From an uncultured Bacilli bacterium (lineage in GTDB: Bacteria; Bacillota_I; Bacilli_A; RF39; UBA660), in the NCBI GenBank assembly GCA_944332735.1, contig CALVKP010000114.1:1-35876 (forward strand): DNA of 35,876 nt, in the 5' to 3' direction. The notes under the pieces were generated by a model, which had not been told where the DNA came from, made no database searches, and saw nothing but the letters and a program-made list of their open reading frames with translations. Made by a program: the position numbers and the translations under genes. Below, one piece after another: positions 9,170-16,324 of this stretch; position 1 is the stretch's first letter, and every line of letters starts with the position of its first letter.

Positions 9170-9191
9170 TTATCCACAAAAATGTGGATAA
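9170..9191. other. divergent pair of perfect DnaA boxes
   Basis: TTATCCACA on plus (9170-9178) and its reverse complement at 9183-9191, separated by 4 bp. This is the only pair of exact consensus boxes seen in the window and probably the core of DnaA assembly. Confidence 0.85.
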
Positions 9192-9297
9192 AAAAGTTAA
9201 AAAGAATTAACAACGTGAAAAATTTTTCCACAATTAAGTGTAAAAAGCTGGGAAATATTTAAAACAAAAGAAAAAAAAGTAGAAAAACATGTTAATA

Positions 9298-9314
9298 AAT
9301 CGAATTTTGTCGAA
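9298..9314 (+). promoter_or_regulatory. tandem Spo0A-like boxes in oriC
   Basis: AATCGAA (9298) and TGTCGAA (9308) start 10 bp apart, with the direct repeat TCGAAT at 9300 and 9310. The downstream box is the exact 0A-box heptamer in the context TTTTGTCGAATA. Head-to-tail boxes 10 bp apart are the known arrangement for Spo0A dimers at abrB. The site lies between DnaA boxes. Confidence 0.45.
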
Positions 9315-9400
9315 TAAGATAATTTTTAAATTGTGGATATAATAAAGTAACGGTAGTTTTCCACACATAAATCCAATTATTAAAAAAAATTATTTTTTGT

Positions 9401-9429
9401 TTGACAAAACAACGATATATATATATAAT
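9401..9429 (+). promoter_or_regulatory. consensus sigma-A promoter of rpmH
   Basis: TTGACA (9401-9406), exactly 17 nt, TATAAT (9424-9429). It is a perfect consensus promoter at the right edge of oriC. The DnaA-like box at 9357-9365 lies upstream of it. Confidence 0.9.
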
Positions 9430-9472
9430 TGATAAAGCAAAGCGAAAAAGAAAAAACCAGGAGGTGTATAAA

Positions 9473-9607
9473 ATGAGAGGAAATCACGGAACTACGTTTC
9501 AACCAAATAATAGAAAAAGAAAGAAAAAACACGGTTTCTTCGCTAGAGTGAAAACAAATGTTATGACTCGTAGAAGAAAAAAAGGTCGTAAAGTTTTATC
9601 TCACTAA
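9473..9607 (+). CDS. rpmH: 50S ribosomal protein L34
   Basis: L34 is a short basic protein of the large subunit that binds 23S rRNA. The 44-residue product has the core [18 protein letters not shown] and the tail [12 protein letters not shown]. The start follows AGGAGGTG at 9459-9466. Compared with the usual MKRTFQP start, it begins [11 protein letters not shown], four residues longer. The middle ([11 protein letters not shown]) is about four residues shorter than the usual KNGRKVLARRRRKG region, so total length is unchanged. A longer reading from 9401 would overlap the promoter and is rejected. Confidence 0.95.
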   Translation: MRGNHGTTFQPNNRKRKKKHGFFARVKTNVMTRRRKKGRKVLSH

Positions 9608-9637
9608 AAATCGCAAGAATCATTTTGTGATTTTTTT
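9606..9637 (+). terminator. rpmH terminator or attenuator
   Basis: aaaaatcgcaa pairs with ttgtgattttt with one G-U wobble around an 8-base loop and is followed by further T. It overlaps the rpmH stop. Readthrough to rnpA is possible, since no strong promoter was seen before rnpA. Confidence 0.6.
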
Positions 9638-9660
9638 ATTATGTGAATTCCCATTTATAT

Positions 9661-9684
9661 CTTTATTTTTTTTAAAAAATAAAG
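9661..9684. repeat. AT-only inverted repeat upstream of rnpA
   Basis: ctttattttt and aaaaataaag flank a 4-base centre. It is a weak hairpin with only one G-C pair at the base. A TAAAAT hexamer at 9685-9690 just after it is a poor promoter candidate for rnpA. Confidence 0.3.
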
Positions 9685-9726
9685 TAAAATAGATTTAATT
9701 AGTGAGTTTTGAAAGATGGTGAAAAA

Positions 9727-10080
9727 TTGAAGAAAATTAATAGCCTAAAAAAAAGCACTGATTTTGAACGTATAATCAAACACAATCGTTCATATAAATA
9801 TAGAGATTATTTTATTTATGTTGAAAGAGAAACAAATGATATTTATCATTTCGGATTATCTGTTGGCAAGAAGTTAGGAAATGCAGTAAAAAGAAATAAA
9901 GTAAAAAGACAACTTCGCTCTATATTAGACCAAATGCAATTTATAAATCATTTTAACTGTATTATTATTGTTAGAAAAAGTTATCTTGAAAATGATTTTT
10001 CAACTAATCGAGATAATTTAATAAAAGCAATGAAACAATTAAATTTAGTGAAAGGAATTAACAAACATGAAGAAAAATAA
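9727..10080 (+). CDS. rnpA: ribonuclease P protein component
   Basis: RnpA is the protein cofactor of RNase P, which trims tRNA 5' leaders. The 117-residue product shows the usual order: LKKSTDFERIIK near the start, FGLSVGKKLGNAVKRNKVKRQLRSIL (the RNR-type RNA-binding motif) and IIIVRKSYL. The start is a TTG. I prefer TTG at 9727-9729, which gives MKKINSLKK and has GGTGA six bases upstream, over TTG at 9709, which has no good site. It is followed by yidC, overlapping by 14 nt, as in most Bacteria. Confidence 0.9.
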   Translation: MKKINSLKKSTDFERIIKHNRSYKYRDYFIYVERETNDIYHFGLSVGKKLGNAVKRNKVKRQLRSILDQMQFINHFNCIIIVRKSYLENDFSTNRDNLIKAMKQLNLVKGINKHEEK

Positions 10081-11002
10081 TTATCGTAATTTAAAAAAAC
10101 TTTTAATTATGCTGATCTTAATTTTTTCTCTAACTGGTTGTACTACTATTTTAAAAGATTCTGATGGAAAAGCAGTTCAGAATAAAAAGACTGGTCAAAG
10201 TCTTACAAAAAACATTTTATGTCAACCATTAGAAAAAGAAACAATTAAATTATATGAAAAAAACGATGTTGATGTTTCTGAATTACCAAAATGTGCAGAA
10301 ATGAATATTGTTTCGGGTAATTATGAAGGAATATGGACAACAGTTTTTGTAAAACCATTAGCATGGGTTATTATTCAAATGGGAGAAATTTTTAAAAATT
10401 ACGGATTAGCCATTATTATTACAACATTGTTAATTCGTTTAATAACGATGCCATTTACAAAAAAAGCAGCACTTCAATCAGAAAATTTAAAGAAAGCTCA
10501 ACCTGAATTAGAAAAATTAGAAAGAAAATATAAAAATAAAACAGATCAAAACAGCATGCTTCAAAAGAATCAAGAAATGTTAGGAATTTATAAAAAATAT
10601 GAAATAAATCCAATGAGTAGTTGTTTATTTTCAATATTACAAGTTCCATTGTTTTTTGCTTTTTATGAAGCAATTAATCGTTTACCAGCTATTTTTGAAT
10701 CTAGTTTTTTAGGATTCCAATTAGGAACAACTCCAGTTACTGGATTATCTCACGGTAATTATCTATATTTAATAATTGTTGTGTTGGTAATCGCAACAAG
10801 TTTCTTCTCATTTAAATTAAATAGTGGAGCAAGTATTAGTGAAGATCAAGCAAAACAAATGAAAATGATGACAAATTTTATGACAATTTTTATTGGAGTT
10901 GCATCATTAACTTTATCAACTGGAATTGCAATTTATTGGATTATTAATAGTGGATTCACAATTTTACAAAATTTATGGGTGAAAAGGAGAAAAGCACAAT
11001 GA
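10067..11002 (+). CDS. yidC: YidC/SpoIIIJ-type membrane insertase (lipoprotein)
   Basis: YidC inserts and folds membrane proteins, alone or with SecYEG. The N terminus is a lipoprotein signal with lipobox LTGC, giving acylation at Cys25. The hydrophilic-groove arginine is R124 in TTLLIRLITMPFTKKA. Cytoplasmic helices follow (KKAQPELEKLERKYKN), then LFSILQVPLFFAFYEAI and three more membrane segments ending in KRRKAQ. The length of 311 residues fits the Gram-positive YidC1 class. Start lies within rnpA, and its stop overlaps the jag start as ATGA, so the three genes are translationally linked. Lipidation requires Lgt, also encoded in this window. Confidence 0.95.
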   Translation: MKKNNYRNLKKLLIMLILIFSLTGCTTILKDSDGKAVQNKKTGQSLTKNILCQPLEKETIKLYEKNDVDVSELPKCAEMNIVSGNYEGIWTTVFVKPLAWVIIQMGEIFKNYGLAIIITTLLIRLITMPFTKKAALQSENLKKAQPELEKLERKYKNKTDQNSMLQKNQEMLGIYKKYEINPMSSCLFSILQVPLFFAFYEAINRLPAIFESSFLGFQLGTTPVTGLSHGNYLYLIIVVLVIATSFFSFKLNSGASISEDQAKQMKMMTNFMTIFIGVASLTLSTGIAIYWIINSGFTILQNLWVKRRKAQ

Positions 11003-11619
11003 TAGAAAAGTATGTATTAGAAGCTAAAACAGAAGAAGAGTTATTACCTTTAGCGGAAGAAAAATTAAATACAAAAGAAGAAAATTTATTTTATCAAATC
11101 AAAGAAATAGAAAGTGGAAAATTATTTAAATCAAAAAAATATCAGATAGAAGTCTATAAAAAAGATGATGTAGTTCAATATATTAAAAATTATATAAAAG
11201 AATTATCTCAAACAATGGATTTACCAATTCAAACAGAAATTAGTATAGAAGATACGAATTTTCAAATTCAATTATATTCAGAAAATAATGCAATTTTAAT
11301 TGGTAAAGAAGGTCGTACTATGAATGCCATTCAAACAATGTTAAAACAAGCAGTTCAAAATCAAATTGATTATCCATTACATATTCATGTCGATGTATCC
11401 AATTATAGAGCAAAACAAGAACATAATTTTGAGTATGAAATAAAAAAATTAATGAAGGAAGTTCAAAAAACAAAGATAGATATGAAGCTTGAACCAATGA
11501 ATTCTTATCAACGTCGTATCATCCATAATTTAGCACCGAAATTTACAAACATCACAACATTTAGTACAGGAGAAGGAAAAGAAAGATATATAACAATACA
11601 TTATGAAGAAGAGAAGTAA
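10999..11619 (+). CDS. jag: RNA-binding protein Jag (KhpB)
   Basis: Jag/KhpB binds RNA with KhpA and affects cell elongation and division in Firmicutes. The 206-residue protein has an N-terminal Jag domain (1-53, VLEAKTEEELLPLAEEKL), a type II KH domain with the loop IGKEGR (101-106) and an R3H domain with QRRIIHNLAP (171-180, R172-R173-x-x-H176). ATG at 10999 has AAGGAG upstream. It overlaps the yidC stop by four bases and closes the operon with a hairpin that includes its own stop codon. Confidence 0.93.
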   Translation: MIEKYVLEAKTEEELLPLAEEKLNTKEENLFYQIKEIESGKLFKSKKYQIEVYKKDDVVQYIKNYIKELSQTMDLPIQTEISIEDTNFQIQLYSENNAILIGKEGRTMNAIQTMLKQAVQNQIDYPLHIHVDVSNYRAKQEHNFEYEIKKLMKEVQKTKIDMKLEPMNSYQRRIIHNLAPKFTNITTFSTGEGKERYITIHYEEEK

Positions 11620-11632
11620 AGCTTCTCTTTTC
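11609..11632 (+). terminator. jag terminator
   Basis: aagagaag pairs with cttctctt around taaag, followed by T. It overlaps the jag stop codon and is directly followed by the next promoter. Confidence 0.7.
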
Positions 11633-11661
11633 TTGACGATAAAAAAAAAATAGTTTAAAAT
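11633..11661 (+). promoter_or_regulatory. promoter of the HD gene-mnmE operon
   Basis: TTGACG (11633-11638), 17 nt, TAAAAT (11656-11661). The spacer is nearly all A. The start codon lies 22 nt further on. Confidence 0.75.
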
Positions 11662-11682
11662 GCACTTGAAGAGAGGAATAAT

Positions 11683-12189
11683 ATGAAGAAGAAAACAATA
11701 TCAGAAGAGTATTTAGAAATCGTTTCAAATATTTTAGAACATCCAGAATTTCAGCGACGTAAAGATTTTCCTCATCATGGGAATATAAGTGTTTATGATC
11801 ATTGTTTAGCTGTATCATATACTGCATATTGTATAGCAAAAAAGATGGGTGTCGATTATAAAAGTGCAGCAATTGGAGGCTTATTACATGATTTTTATAC
11901 ATCTCCCTGGCAAGATTGTACAGAAAAAAAGAAAATATTTGAGAAACATGGTTTTGCTCATGCAAAAGAAGCAGCTCACAATGCATGGAAATATTTTCCT
12001 GAGCATATGAATGAAAAAAGAGAAGATATTATTTTAAGACATATGTTTCCATTAAATATAAAACCTCCAAAATATATTGAAAGTTGGATTGTGACTATGT
12101 CAGATAAATATGTTTCATTAGAAGTTGTAAAAGATATAAAACATTTACCAAGATATGTTGGTTTTGGACCAAAAAAAAGAAAGAAGTGA
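11683..12189 (+). CDS. HD-domain phosphohydrolase family protein
   Basis: The 168-residue protein has the metal-binding pattern of an HD domain: H40 (VYDHCLAVS), H69-D70 (GLLHDFY), further His at H93 (FAHAKEA) and H120 (LRHMFP), and D141 (TMSDKY). HD enzymes cleave phosphoester bonds in nucleotides or related substrates, but nothing here fixes the substrate. No membrane segment or signal is visible, so it should be cytoplasmic. AGAGAGG precedes the ATG. It has its own promoter and lies four bases ahead of mnmE, so the two are co-transcribed. The spot between jag and mnmE is often empty in Bacilli, so this is lineage-specific content. Confidence 0.8.
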   Translation: MKKKTISEEYLEIVSNILEHPEFQRRKDFPHHGNISVYDHCLAVSYTAYCIAKKMGVDYKSAAIGGLLHDFYTSPWQDCTEKKKIFEKHGFAHAKEAAHNAWKYFPEHMNEKREDIILRHMFPLNIKPPKYIESWIVTMSDKYVSLEVVKDIKHLPRYVGFGPKKRKK

Positions 12190-12193
12190 TAAT

Positions 12194-13552
12194 ATGGAAG
12201 ATACAATTGCAGCAATTTCTACTGCTCTTGGAGTAGGAGCAATATCAATTGTAAGAGTAAGTGGGAGTGAGGCTATTCAAATCGTTAATAAAATATTTCA
12301 AGGAAAAGATTTAACTAAAGTCAATACACATACCATTCATTATGGAAAAATCATAGAAAAAGAAAAAGAAATTGATGAGGTATTGGTTTCAGTTATGAAA
12401 TCTCCAAATACTTATACAAGTGAAGATATTGTAGAAATTAATTGTCATGGTGGAATAGCTACTACTAATAAAATATTGGAATTAGTTTTAGAAAATGGAT
12501 GTCGAATGGCACGACCTGGAGAATTCACAGAACGTCGTTTTTTAAACGGAAAAATTGATTTAATTCAAGCCCAAGGTATTAAAGACTTAATTGATGCTAC
12601 CAGTGATGAAAAAAGAGTTTTAGCTATGAATCAATTAAGTGGGAAAGTATCTTCTATGATTGAAAAATTAAGACAGGAAATATTAGAAGATGTTTTAGCA
12701 AATATAGAAGTAAATATTGATTATCCAGAATATGAAGATATAAAAAAATTAACAAATGAAGACATTCTTCCAAATTTGAAAAAAATAAGAAAAAAAATGG
12801 AAGATATTTTAAAAGAAAGTAGAAATGGAATTATGATCCAACAAGGAATTAAAACTTCTATCGTCGGAAGACCTAATGTTGGGAAAAGTAGTTTATTAAA
12901 TGCTTTATTAGAAGAAAATAAAGCCATTGTTACAGATATCGAAGGAACAACAAGAGATATCGTGGAAGGAGAAATACTAGTTTGTGGAGTACCTTTTCAT
13001 ATTATAGATACAGCAGGAATACGTAAATCAGATCATTTAGTAGAACAAATAGGAATTCAAAAAAGTTTAGAATTAATTGACCAATCAGAATTAGTGTTAT
13101 TTGTTTTAAATAATAATGAACCATTAACGGAAGATGATAGAAAAATATGGAATAAATTAAAAGACAAAAATAAAATTGTAATTATAAATAAAACAGATTT
13201 ACCAACAAAGTTAAAATTAGATCAGATTCCAAAAGAGGAATGTGTTTGGATTAGTGCAGAGCACAAAGAAGGAATAGATTTAGTAAAAGCTAAAATGAAA
13301 GAAATATTTTCCTTAGAGAAAATTCAAACAGAAGATCCTACTTATTTGACAAACGCAAATAGTATTTCTTCTTTAAAAAATGCCATTACAAGTATGGATC
13401 AAGCAATCACAGGAATTTATCAAAATATGCCAATTGATATGGTAGAAATTGATATAAAAAATGCATGGGATGAGTTGGGATTAATTATAGGTAAAACCTA
13501 TCAAGACGAATTAATTAATCAGCTATTCAGCCAATTTTGCTTAGGAAAATAG
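12194..13552 (+). CDS. mnmE: tRNA uridine-5-carboxymethylaminomethyl GTPase MnmE
   Basis: With MnmG it modifies the wobble uridine (cmnm5U34) of several tRNAs. The N-terminal tetrahydrofolate-binding domain starts DTIAAISTALGVGAISIVRV. The inserted G domain has G1 GRPNVGKSS, G2 GTTRD, G3 DTAGIR and G4 NKTD. The conserved C-terminal motif is FCLGK (C449 to K452). The 452 residues are near the 459 of Bacillus. An in-frame start at 12155 would overlap the HD gene; ATG at 12194 gives the family start and has GAAGTGATA before it. Confidence 0.96.
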   Translation: MEDTIAAISTALGVGAISIVRVSGSEAIQIVNKIFQGKDLTKVNTHTIHYGKIIEKEKEIDEVLVSVMKSPNTYTSEDIVEINCHGGIATTNKILELVLENGCRMARPGEFTERRFLNGKIDLIQAQGIKDLIDATSDEKRVLAMNQLSGKVSSMIEKLRQEILEDVLANIEVNIDYPEYEDIKKLTNEDILPNLKKIRKKMEDILKESRNGIMIQQGIKTSIVGRPNVGKSSLLNALLEENKAIVTDIEGTTRDIVEGEILVCGVPFHIIDTAGIRKSDHLVEQIGIQKSLELIDQSELVLFVLNNNEPLTEDDRKIWNKLKDKNKIVIINKTDLPTKLKLDQIPKEECVWISAEHKEGIDLVKAKMKEIFSLEKIQTEDPTYLTNANSISSLKNAITSMDQAITGIYQNMPIDMVEIDIKNAWDELGLIIGKTYQDELINQLFSQFCLGK

Positions 13553-13586
13553 AATTTTTTATAATTCTATTTTCCTTTATTGTTTT
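13544..13586 (+). terminator. mnmE terminator
   Basis: ggaaaatagaat pairs perfectly over 12 bp with attctattttcc, followed by a T-rich tract. It includes the mnmE stop codon. Confidence 0.8.
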
Positions 13587-13608
13587 TTAATTTTGTTTAA
13601 GATATAAT
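13580..13608 (+). promoter_or_regulatory. mnmG-rsmG promoter
   Basis: TTGTTT (13580-13585), 17 nt, TATAAT (13603-13608), immediately after the mnmE terminator. It separates mnmG from mnmE transcriptionally. Confidence 0.75.
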
Positions 13609-13634
13609 AGTTTCGTTAAAAAGGACGTGGGAAT

Positions 13635-15500
13635 ATGAAATATGATTGTATTGTAGTTGGTGGGGGTCATGCTGGATGTGAAGCCTGTCTTGCTACTGCT
13701 CGTATGGGAATGAAAACATTATTAGTAACAGGAAATATAAATAATATAGCTGATATGCCATGTAATCCATCAATTGGAGGAAGTGCAAAAGGAATCGTTG
13801 TTCGTGAAATTGATGCACTAGGTGGAGAGATGGGAAAAAATGCTGATAAAACACAAATTCAAATGAAGATGTTAAATAATAAAAAAGGACCTGCTGTTCA
13901 AGCATTAAGAGCCCAAGCTGATAATATTTCATATCCAAAACATATGCAAGAAACTCTTTTCAAACAAACTAATTTGACTGTTCTAGAAGGAATGGTTGAA
14001 GATTTGATAGTTGAAGAAAATAAAGTAAAAGGAATTGTACTTGAAGATGGAGAAAAAAAATATAGTAAAGCTGTAATTTTAACAACAGGTACTTATTTAA
14101 AAGCCGATATTTTGGTGGGTGATACCCGTCATCGTGAAGGACCTCATGGAGAAAAACCAAGTCAATATTTGAGTGATTGTTTAAAAAGATTAGGATTTCA
14201 GATGATTCGTTTGAAAACAGGAACCCCTCAAAGAATAGATAAGAATTCAATTCATTATGAGAAAACAAAACGAGAAGATGGTGATATTACTCCATATACA
14301 TTTAGTTTTGATGATGTTCCAGATTATGATGTAACAAAACAAATACCATGTTATTTAACTTATACTACTAAGGAAACACATCAAATTATTCGTGATAATT
14401 TATCAAAATCAAGTATGTATGGTGGATTAGATGATATCAAAGGAATAGGTCCAAGATATTGTCCATCTATTGAAGATAAAATTGTACGCTTTGCAGATAA
14501 AGAACGTCATCAATTATTTTTAGAACCTACTAGTTTAGAATCAAATGAAATTTATATTCAAGGATTTTCAACCAGTATGCCACATGATATTCAAATTCAA
14601 ATGGTACATAGTATTCCAGGATTAGAAGATGCTAAAATATTAAAATATGCTTATGCCATTGAATATGATTCAATTTATCCAACACAAATTAAGCAAACAT
14701 TAGAAACAAAGATAATTAGTAATTTATATACAGCTGGACAGATTAATGGAACAAGTGGATATGAAGAGGCAGCTTGTCAAGGTTTAATGGCAGGTATTAA
14801 TGCTGCTTTGAAAATTCAAGGGAAAGAACCATTAATATTAAAAAGAAGTGATGGTTATATAGGAGTTTTAATTGATGACTTAGTTACAAAGGGTGTAAGA
14901 GACCCATATCGATTATTAACATCAAGAGCAGAATATCGTCTCTTATTACGTCATGATAATGCTGATTTAAGATTGAGAGAATATGGATATCAAGTTGGTT
15001 TGATTTCAGAAGTACAACATAAAAAATTATTAAAAAAGAAACAAGCAATTAAAGATGTCTTAGATCAATTAAAAAATTATAAAATAACACCAATCAAAGA
15101 AGTAAGTGAGTATTTAAATACAATTCCAACTGCACCATTAAAGGATGGGATTACTTTATATGATTTATTAAAAAGACCAGAAATTAAGATGGAAAACATT
15201 CAACATTTTATAAATTTAGAATCCGACTCATCAATATTAGAACAAGTAGAAATTCATGTAAAATATGAAGGATATATTAAGAAAGCTGAACGGGAAGCAG
15301 AAAAAATGGAACGTTTAGAGGAAAAGAAAATACCTGATGATATTGATTATAACAAAGTAAAAAATATTGCTAGTGAGGCACGTCAAAAATTACAAGAAGT
15401 TCGCCCTACTTCCATTGGTCAAGCTCTTCGGATTAGTGGAGTTAACCCCGCAGATATATCTATATTGATGATTTATTTAAAAAAGGGGGAAAAACATTGA
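13635..15500 (+). CDS. mnmG: tRNA uridine-5-carboxymethylaminomethyl synthesis enzyme MnmG
   Basis: MnmG (GidA) is the FAD-dependent partner of MnmE. The Rossmann FAD motif [12 protein letters not shown] is at 7-18. The family signature [20 protein letters not shown] follows, and the second signature [20 protein letters not shown] lies near residue 370. [19 protein letters not shown] starts the C-terminal helical domain that contacts MnmE and tRNA. The 621 residues are full length. AAAGGACG precedes the ATG. Its TGA stop overlaps the TTG start of rsmG by four bases. Confidence 0.96.
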   Translation: MKYDCIVVGGGHAGCEACLATARMGMKTLLVTGNINNIADMPCNPSIGGSAKGIVVREIDALGGEMGKNADKTQIQMKMLNNKKGPAVQALRAQADNISYPKHMQETLFKQTNLTVLEGMVEDLIVEENKVKGIVLEDGEKKYSKAVILTTGTYLKADILVGDTRHREGPHGEKPSQYLSDCLKRLGFQMIRLKTGTPQRIDKNSIHYEKTKREDGDITPYTFSFDDVPDYDVTKQIPCYLTYTTKETHQIIRDNLSKSSMYGGLDDIKGIGPRYCPSIEDKIVRFADKERHQLFLEPTSLESNEIYIQGFSTSMPHDIQIQMVHSIPGLEDAKILKYAYAIEYDSIYPTQIKQTLETKIISNLYTAGQINGTSGYEEAACQGLMAGINAALKIQGKEPLILKRSDGYIGVLIDDLVTKGVRDPYRLLTSRAEYRLLLRHDNADLRLREYGYQVGLISEVQHKKLLKKKQAIKDVLDQLKNYKITPIKEVSEYLNTIPTAPLKDGITLYDLLKRPEIKMENIQHFINLESDSSILEQVEIHVKYEGYIKKAEREAEKMERLEEKKIPDDIDYNKVKNIASEARQKLQEVRPTSIGQALRISGVNPADISILMIYLKKGEKH

Positions 15501-16204
15501 GTCCAGAAGAATTTGTTTATGAGTTAGGTGAACTAGGTATTAAGTTAACTAAACTTCAAATAGACCAATTAAATAAATATTATGAAATGCTAGTAGAATA
15601 TAATAAACATATGAATTTAACAGGTATTACATCAAAACCAGATGTTTATTTGAAACATTTTTATGACAGTCTTACTTTAGAAAAAGCAATTCATTTGGAA
15701 AAAATGAATACTTTGTGTGATATTGGAACAGGAGCTGGTTTTCCAGGTTTAGTTTTAAAAATTGTTTTTCCAAATTTAAAAGTAACGTTAGTAGACTCTT
15801 TAAATAAAAGAATTTTATTTTTAAAAGAGGTAATTCAAGCACTTGGATTAAAAGATGTAGAAGCCGAACATATACGTGCTGAAGAATTTGCTAAAAAACA
15901 TCGCGAACAATATGATGTTGTTACCTCAAGAGCAGTTGCTAATTTATCTTTATTATCAGAAATATCATTGCCGTTAGTACGTGAAAATGGATATTTTATT
16001 CCAATGAAAGCACATTTAGAATTAGATATAGAAACGTTAAATTCAATTGTTAAAAAATTAAATGGAAAGTTAGAAGAAATTGTTTCTTTTGATTTACCAA
16101 AAGAACACAGTGTTAGAAATTTATTAAAGATACGTAAACTTGATAAGACAAATTTAAAATATCCAAGAAAATTTTCAGACATAAAAAAGAAACCACTTCA
16201 ATAA
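15497..16204 (+). CDS. rsmG: 16S rRNA (guanine-N7)-methyltransferase RsmG
   Basis: RsmG (GidB) methylates G527 (E. coli numbering) of 16S rRNA; its loss is known to give low-level streptomycin resistance. The SAM-binding motif [10 protein letters not shown] is at 75-84. [14 protein letters not shown] and [12 protein letters not shown] are further family blocks. The start is TTG at 15497, overlapping the mnmG stop as TTGA, with AAAGGGGG upstream, so translation is likely coupled. The length of 235 residues is normal. A terminator covers its stop. Confidence 0.94.
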   Translation: MSPEEFVYELGELGIKLTKLQIDQLNKYYEMLVEYNKHMNLTGITSKPDVYLKHFYDSLTLEKAIHLEKMNTLCDIGTGAGFPGLVLKIVFPNLKVTLVDSLNKRILFLKEVIQALGLKDVEAEHIRAEEFAKKHREQYDVVTSRAVANLSLLSEISLPLVRENGYFIPMKAHLELDIETLNSIVKKLNGKLEEIVSFDLPKEHSVRNLLKIRKLDKTNLKYPRKFSDIKKKPLQ

Positions 16205-16214
16205 GGTGGTTTTT
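16190..16214 (+). terminator. rsmG terminator
   Basis: aaaccac pairs with gtggttt around a 9-base loop, followed by TT. It includes the rsmG stop codon. Confidence 0.65.
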
Positions 16215-16216
16215 GT

Positions 16217-16237
16217 TTGGGAAATAATTGGGAAATA
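16217..16237. repeat. short direct repeat upstream of noc
   Basis: TTGGGAAATA occurs twice with an 11-bp period (16217-16226 and 16228-16237), just before the noc promoter. The GGGAAAT part equals the half-site of the Bacillus Noc binding sequence ATTTCCCGGGAAAT, but no palindrome is formed. The 12-mer TGGGAAATATTT recurs in oriC at 9249-9260. Confidence 0.3.
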
Positions 16238-16249
16238 TTTTTTTAATTC

Positions 16250-16278
16250 TTGTAAAAGAAAAAAAATTATAGTACAAT
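16250..16278 (+). promoter_or_regulatory. noc promoter
   Basis: TTGTAA (16250-16255), 17 nt, TACAAT (16273-16278), after the rsmG terminator. Confidence 0.65.
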
Positions 16279-16324
16279 AATAGAAAAGAATAGTAAATAA
16301 TAGATAAAAAGGGGCATGAGAGTT

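Larger units (their letters stand above)
9018..9400. other. oriC: chromosomal origin of replication, oriC (incA/B side)
   Basis: This is noncoding, extremely AT-rich DNA between divergent dnaA and rpmH. Perfect boxes (TTATCCACA) are at 9170-9178 plus and 9183-9191 minus. One-mismatch boxes are at 9102-9110 minus, 9127-9135 plus, 9224-9232 plus, 9332-9340 minus and 9357-9365 plus. Gene orientation flips across this block, as expected at the divergence of the two forks. Poly-A and AT-only tracts could serve as the unwinding element, but I could not place it confidently. A Spo0A-like tandem box lies at 9298-9314. Confidence 0.9.

Noticed and set aside
11561-11986. 141-residue minus-strand frame across the jag end and HD gene
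   Set aside because: Antisense to two supported genes, with low-complexity hydrophobic content typical of reversed AT-rich coding DNA.
13969-14268. Minus-strand frame within mnmG
   Set aside because: Antisense to conserved MnmG sequence, with Leu/Phe/Tyr-rich shadow composition.
16217-16237. Noc binding site upstream of noc
   Set aside because: Two GGGAAAT half-sites are present as direct repeats, but the inverted CCCGGG centre needed for a Noc palindrome is absent, and GGGAAAT recurs elsewhere in the window.
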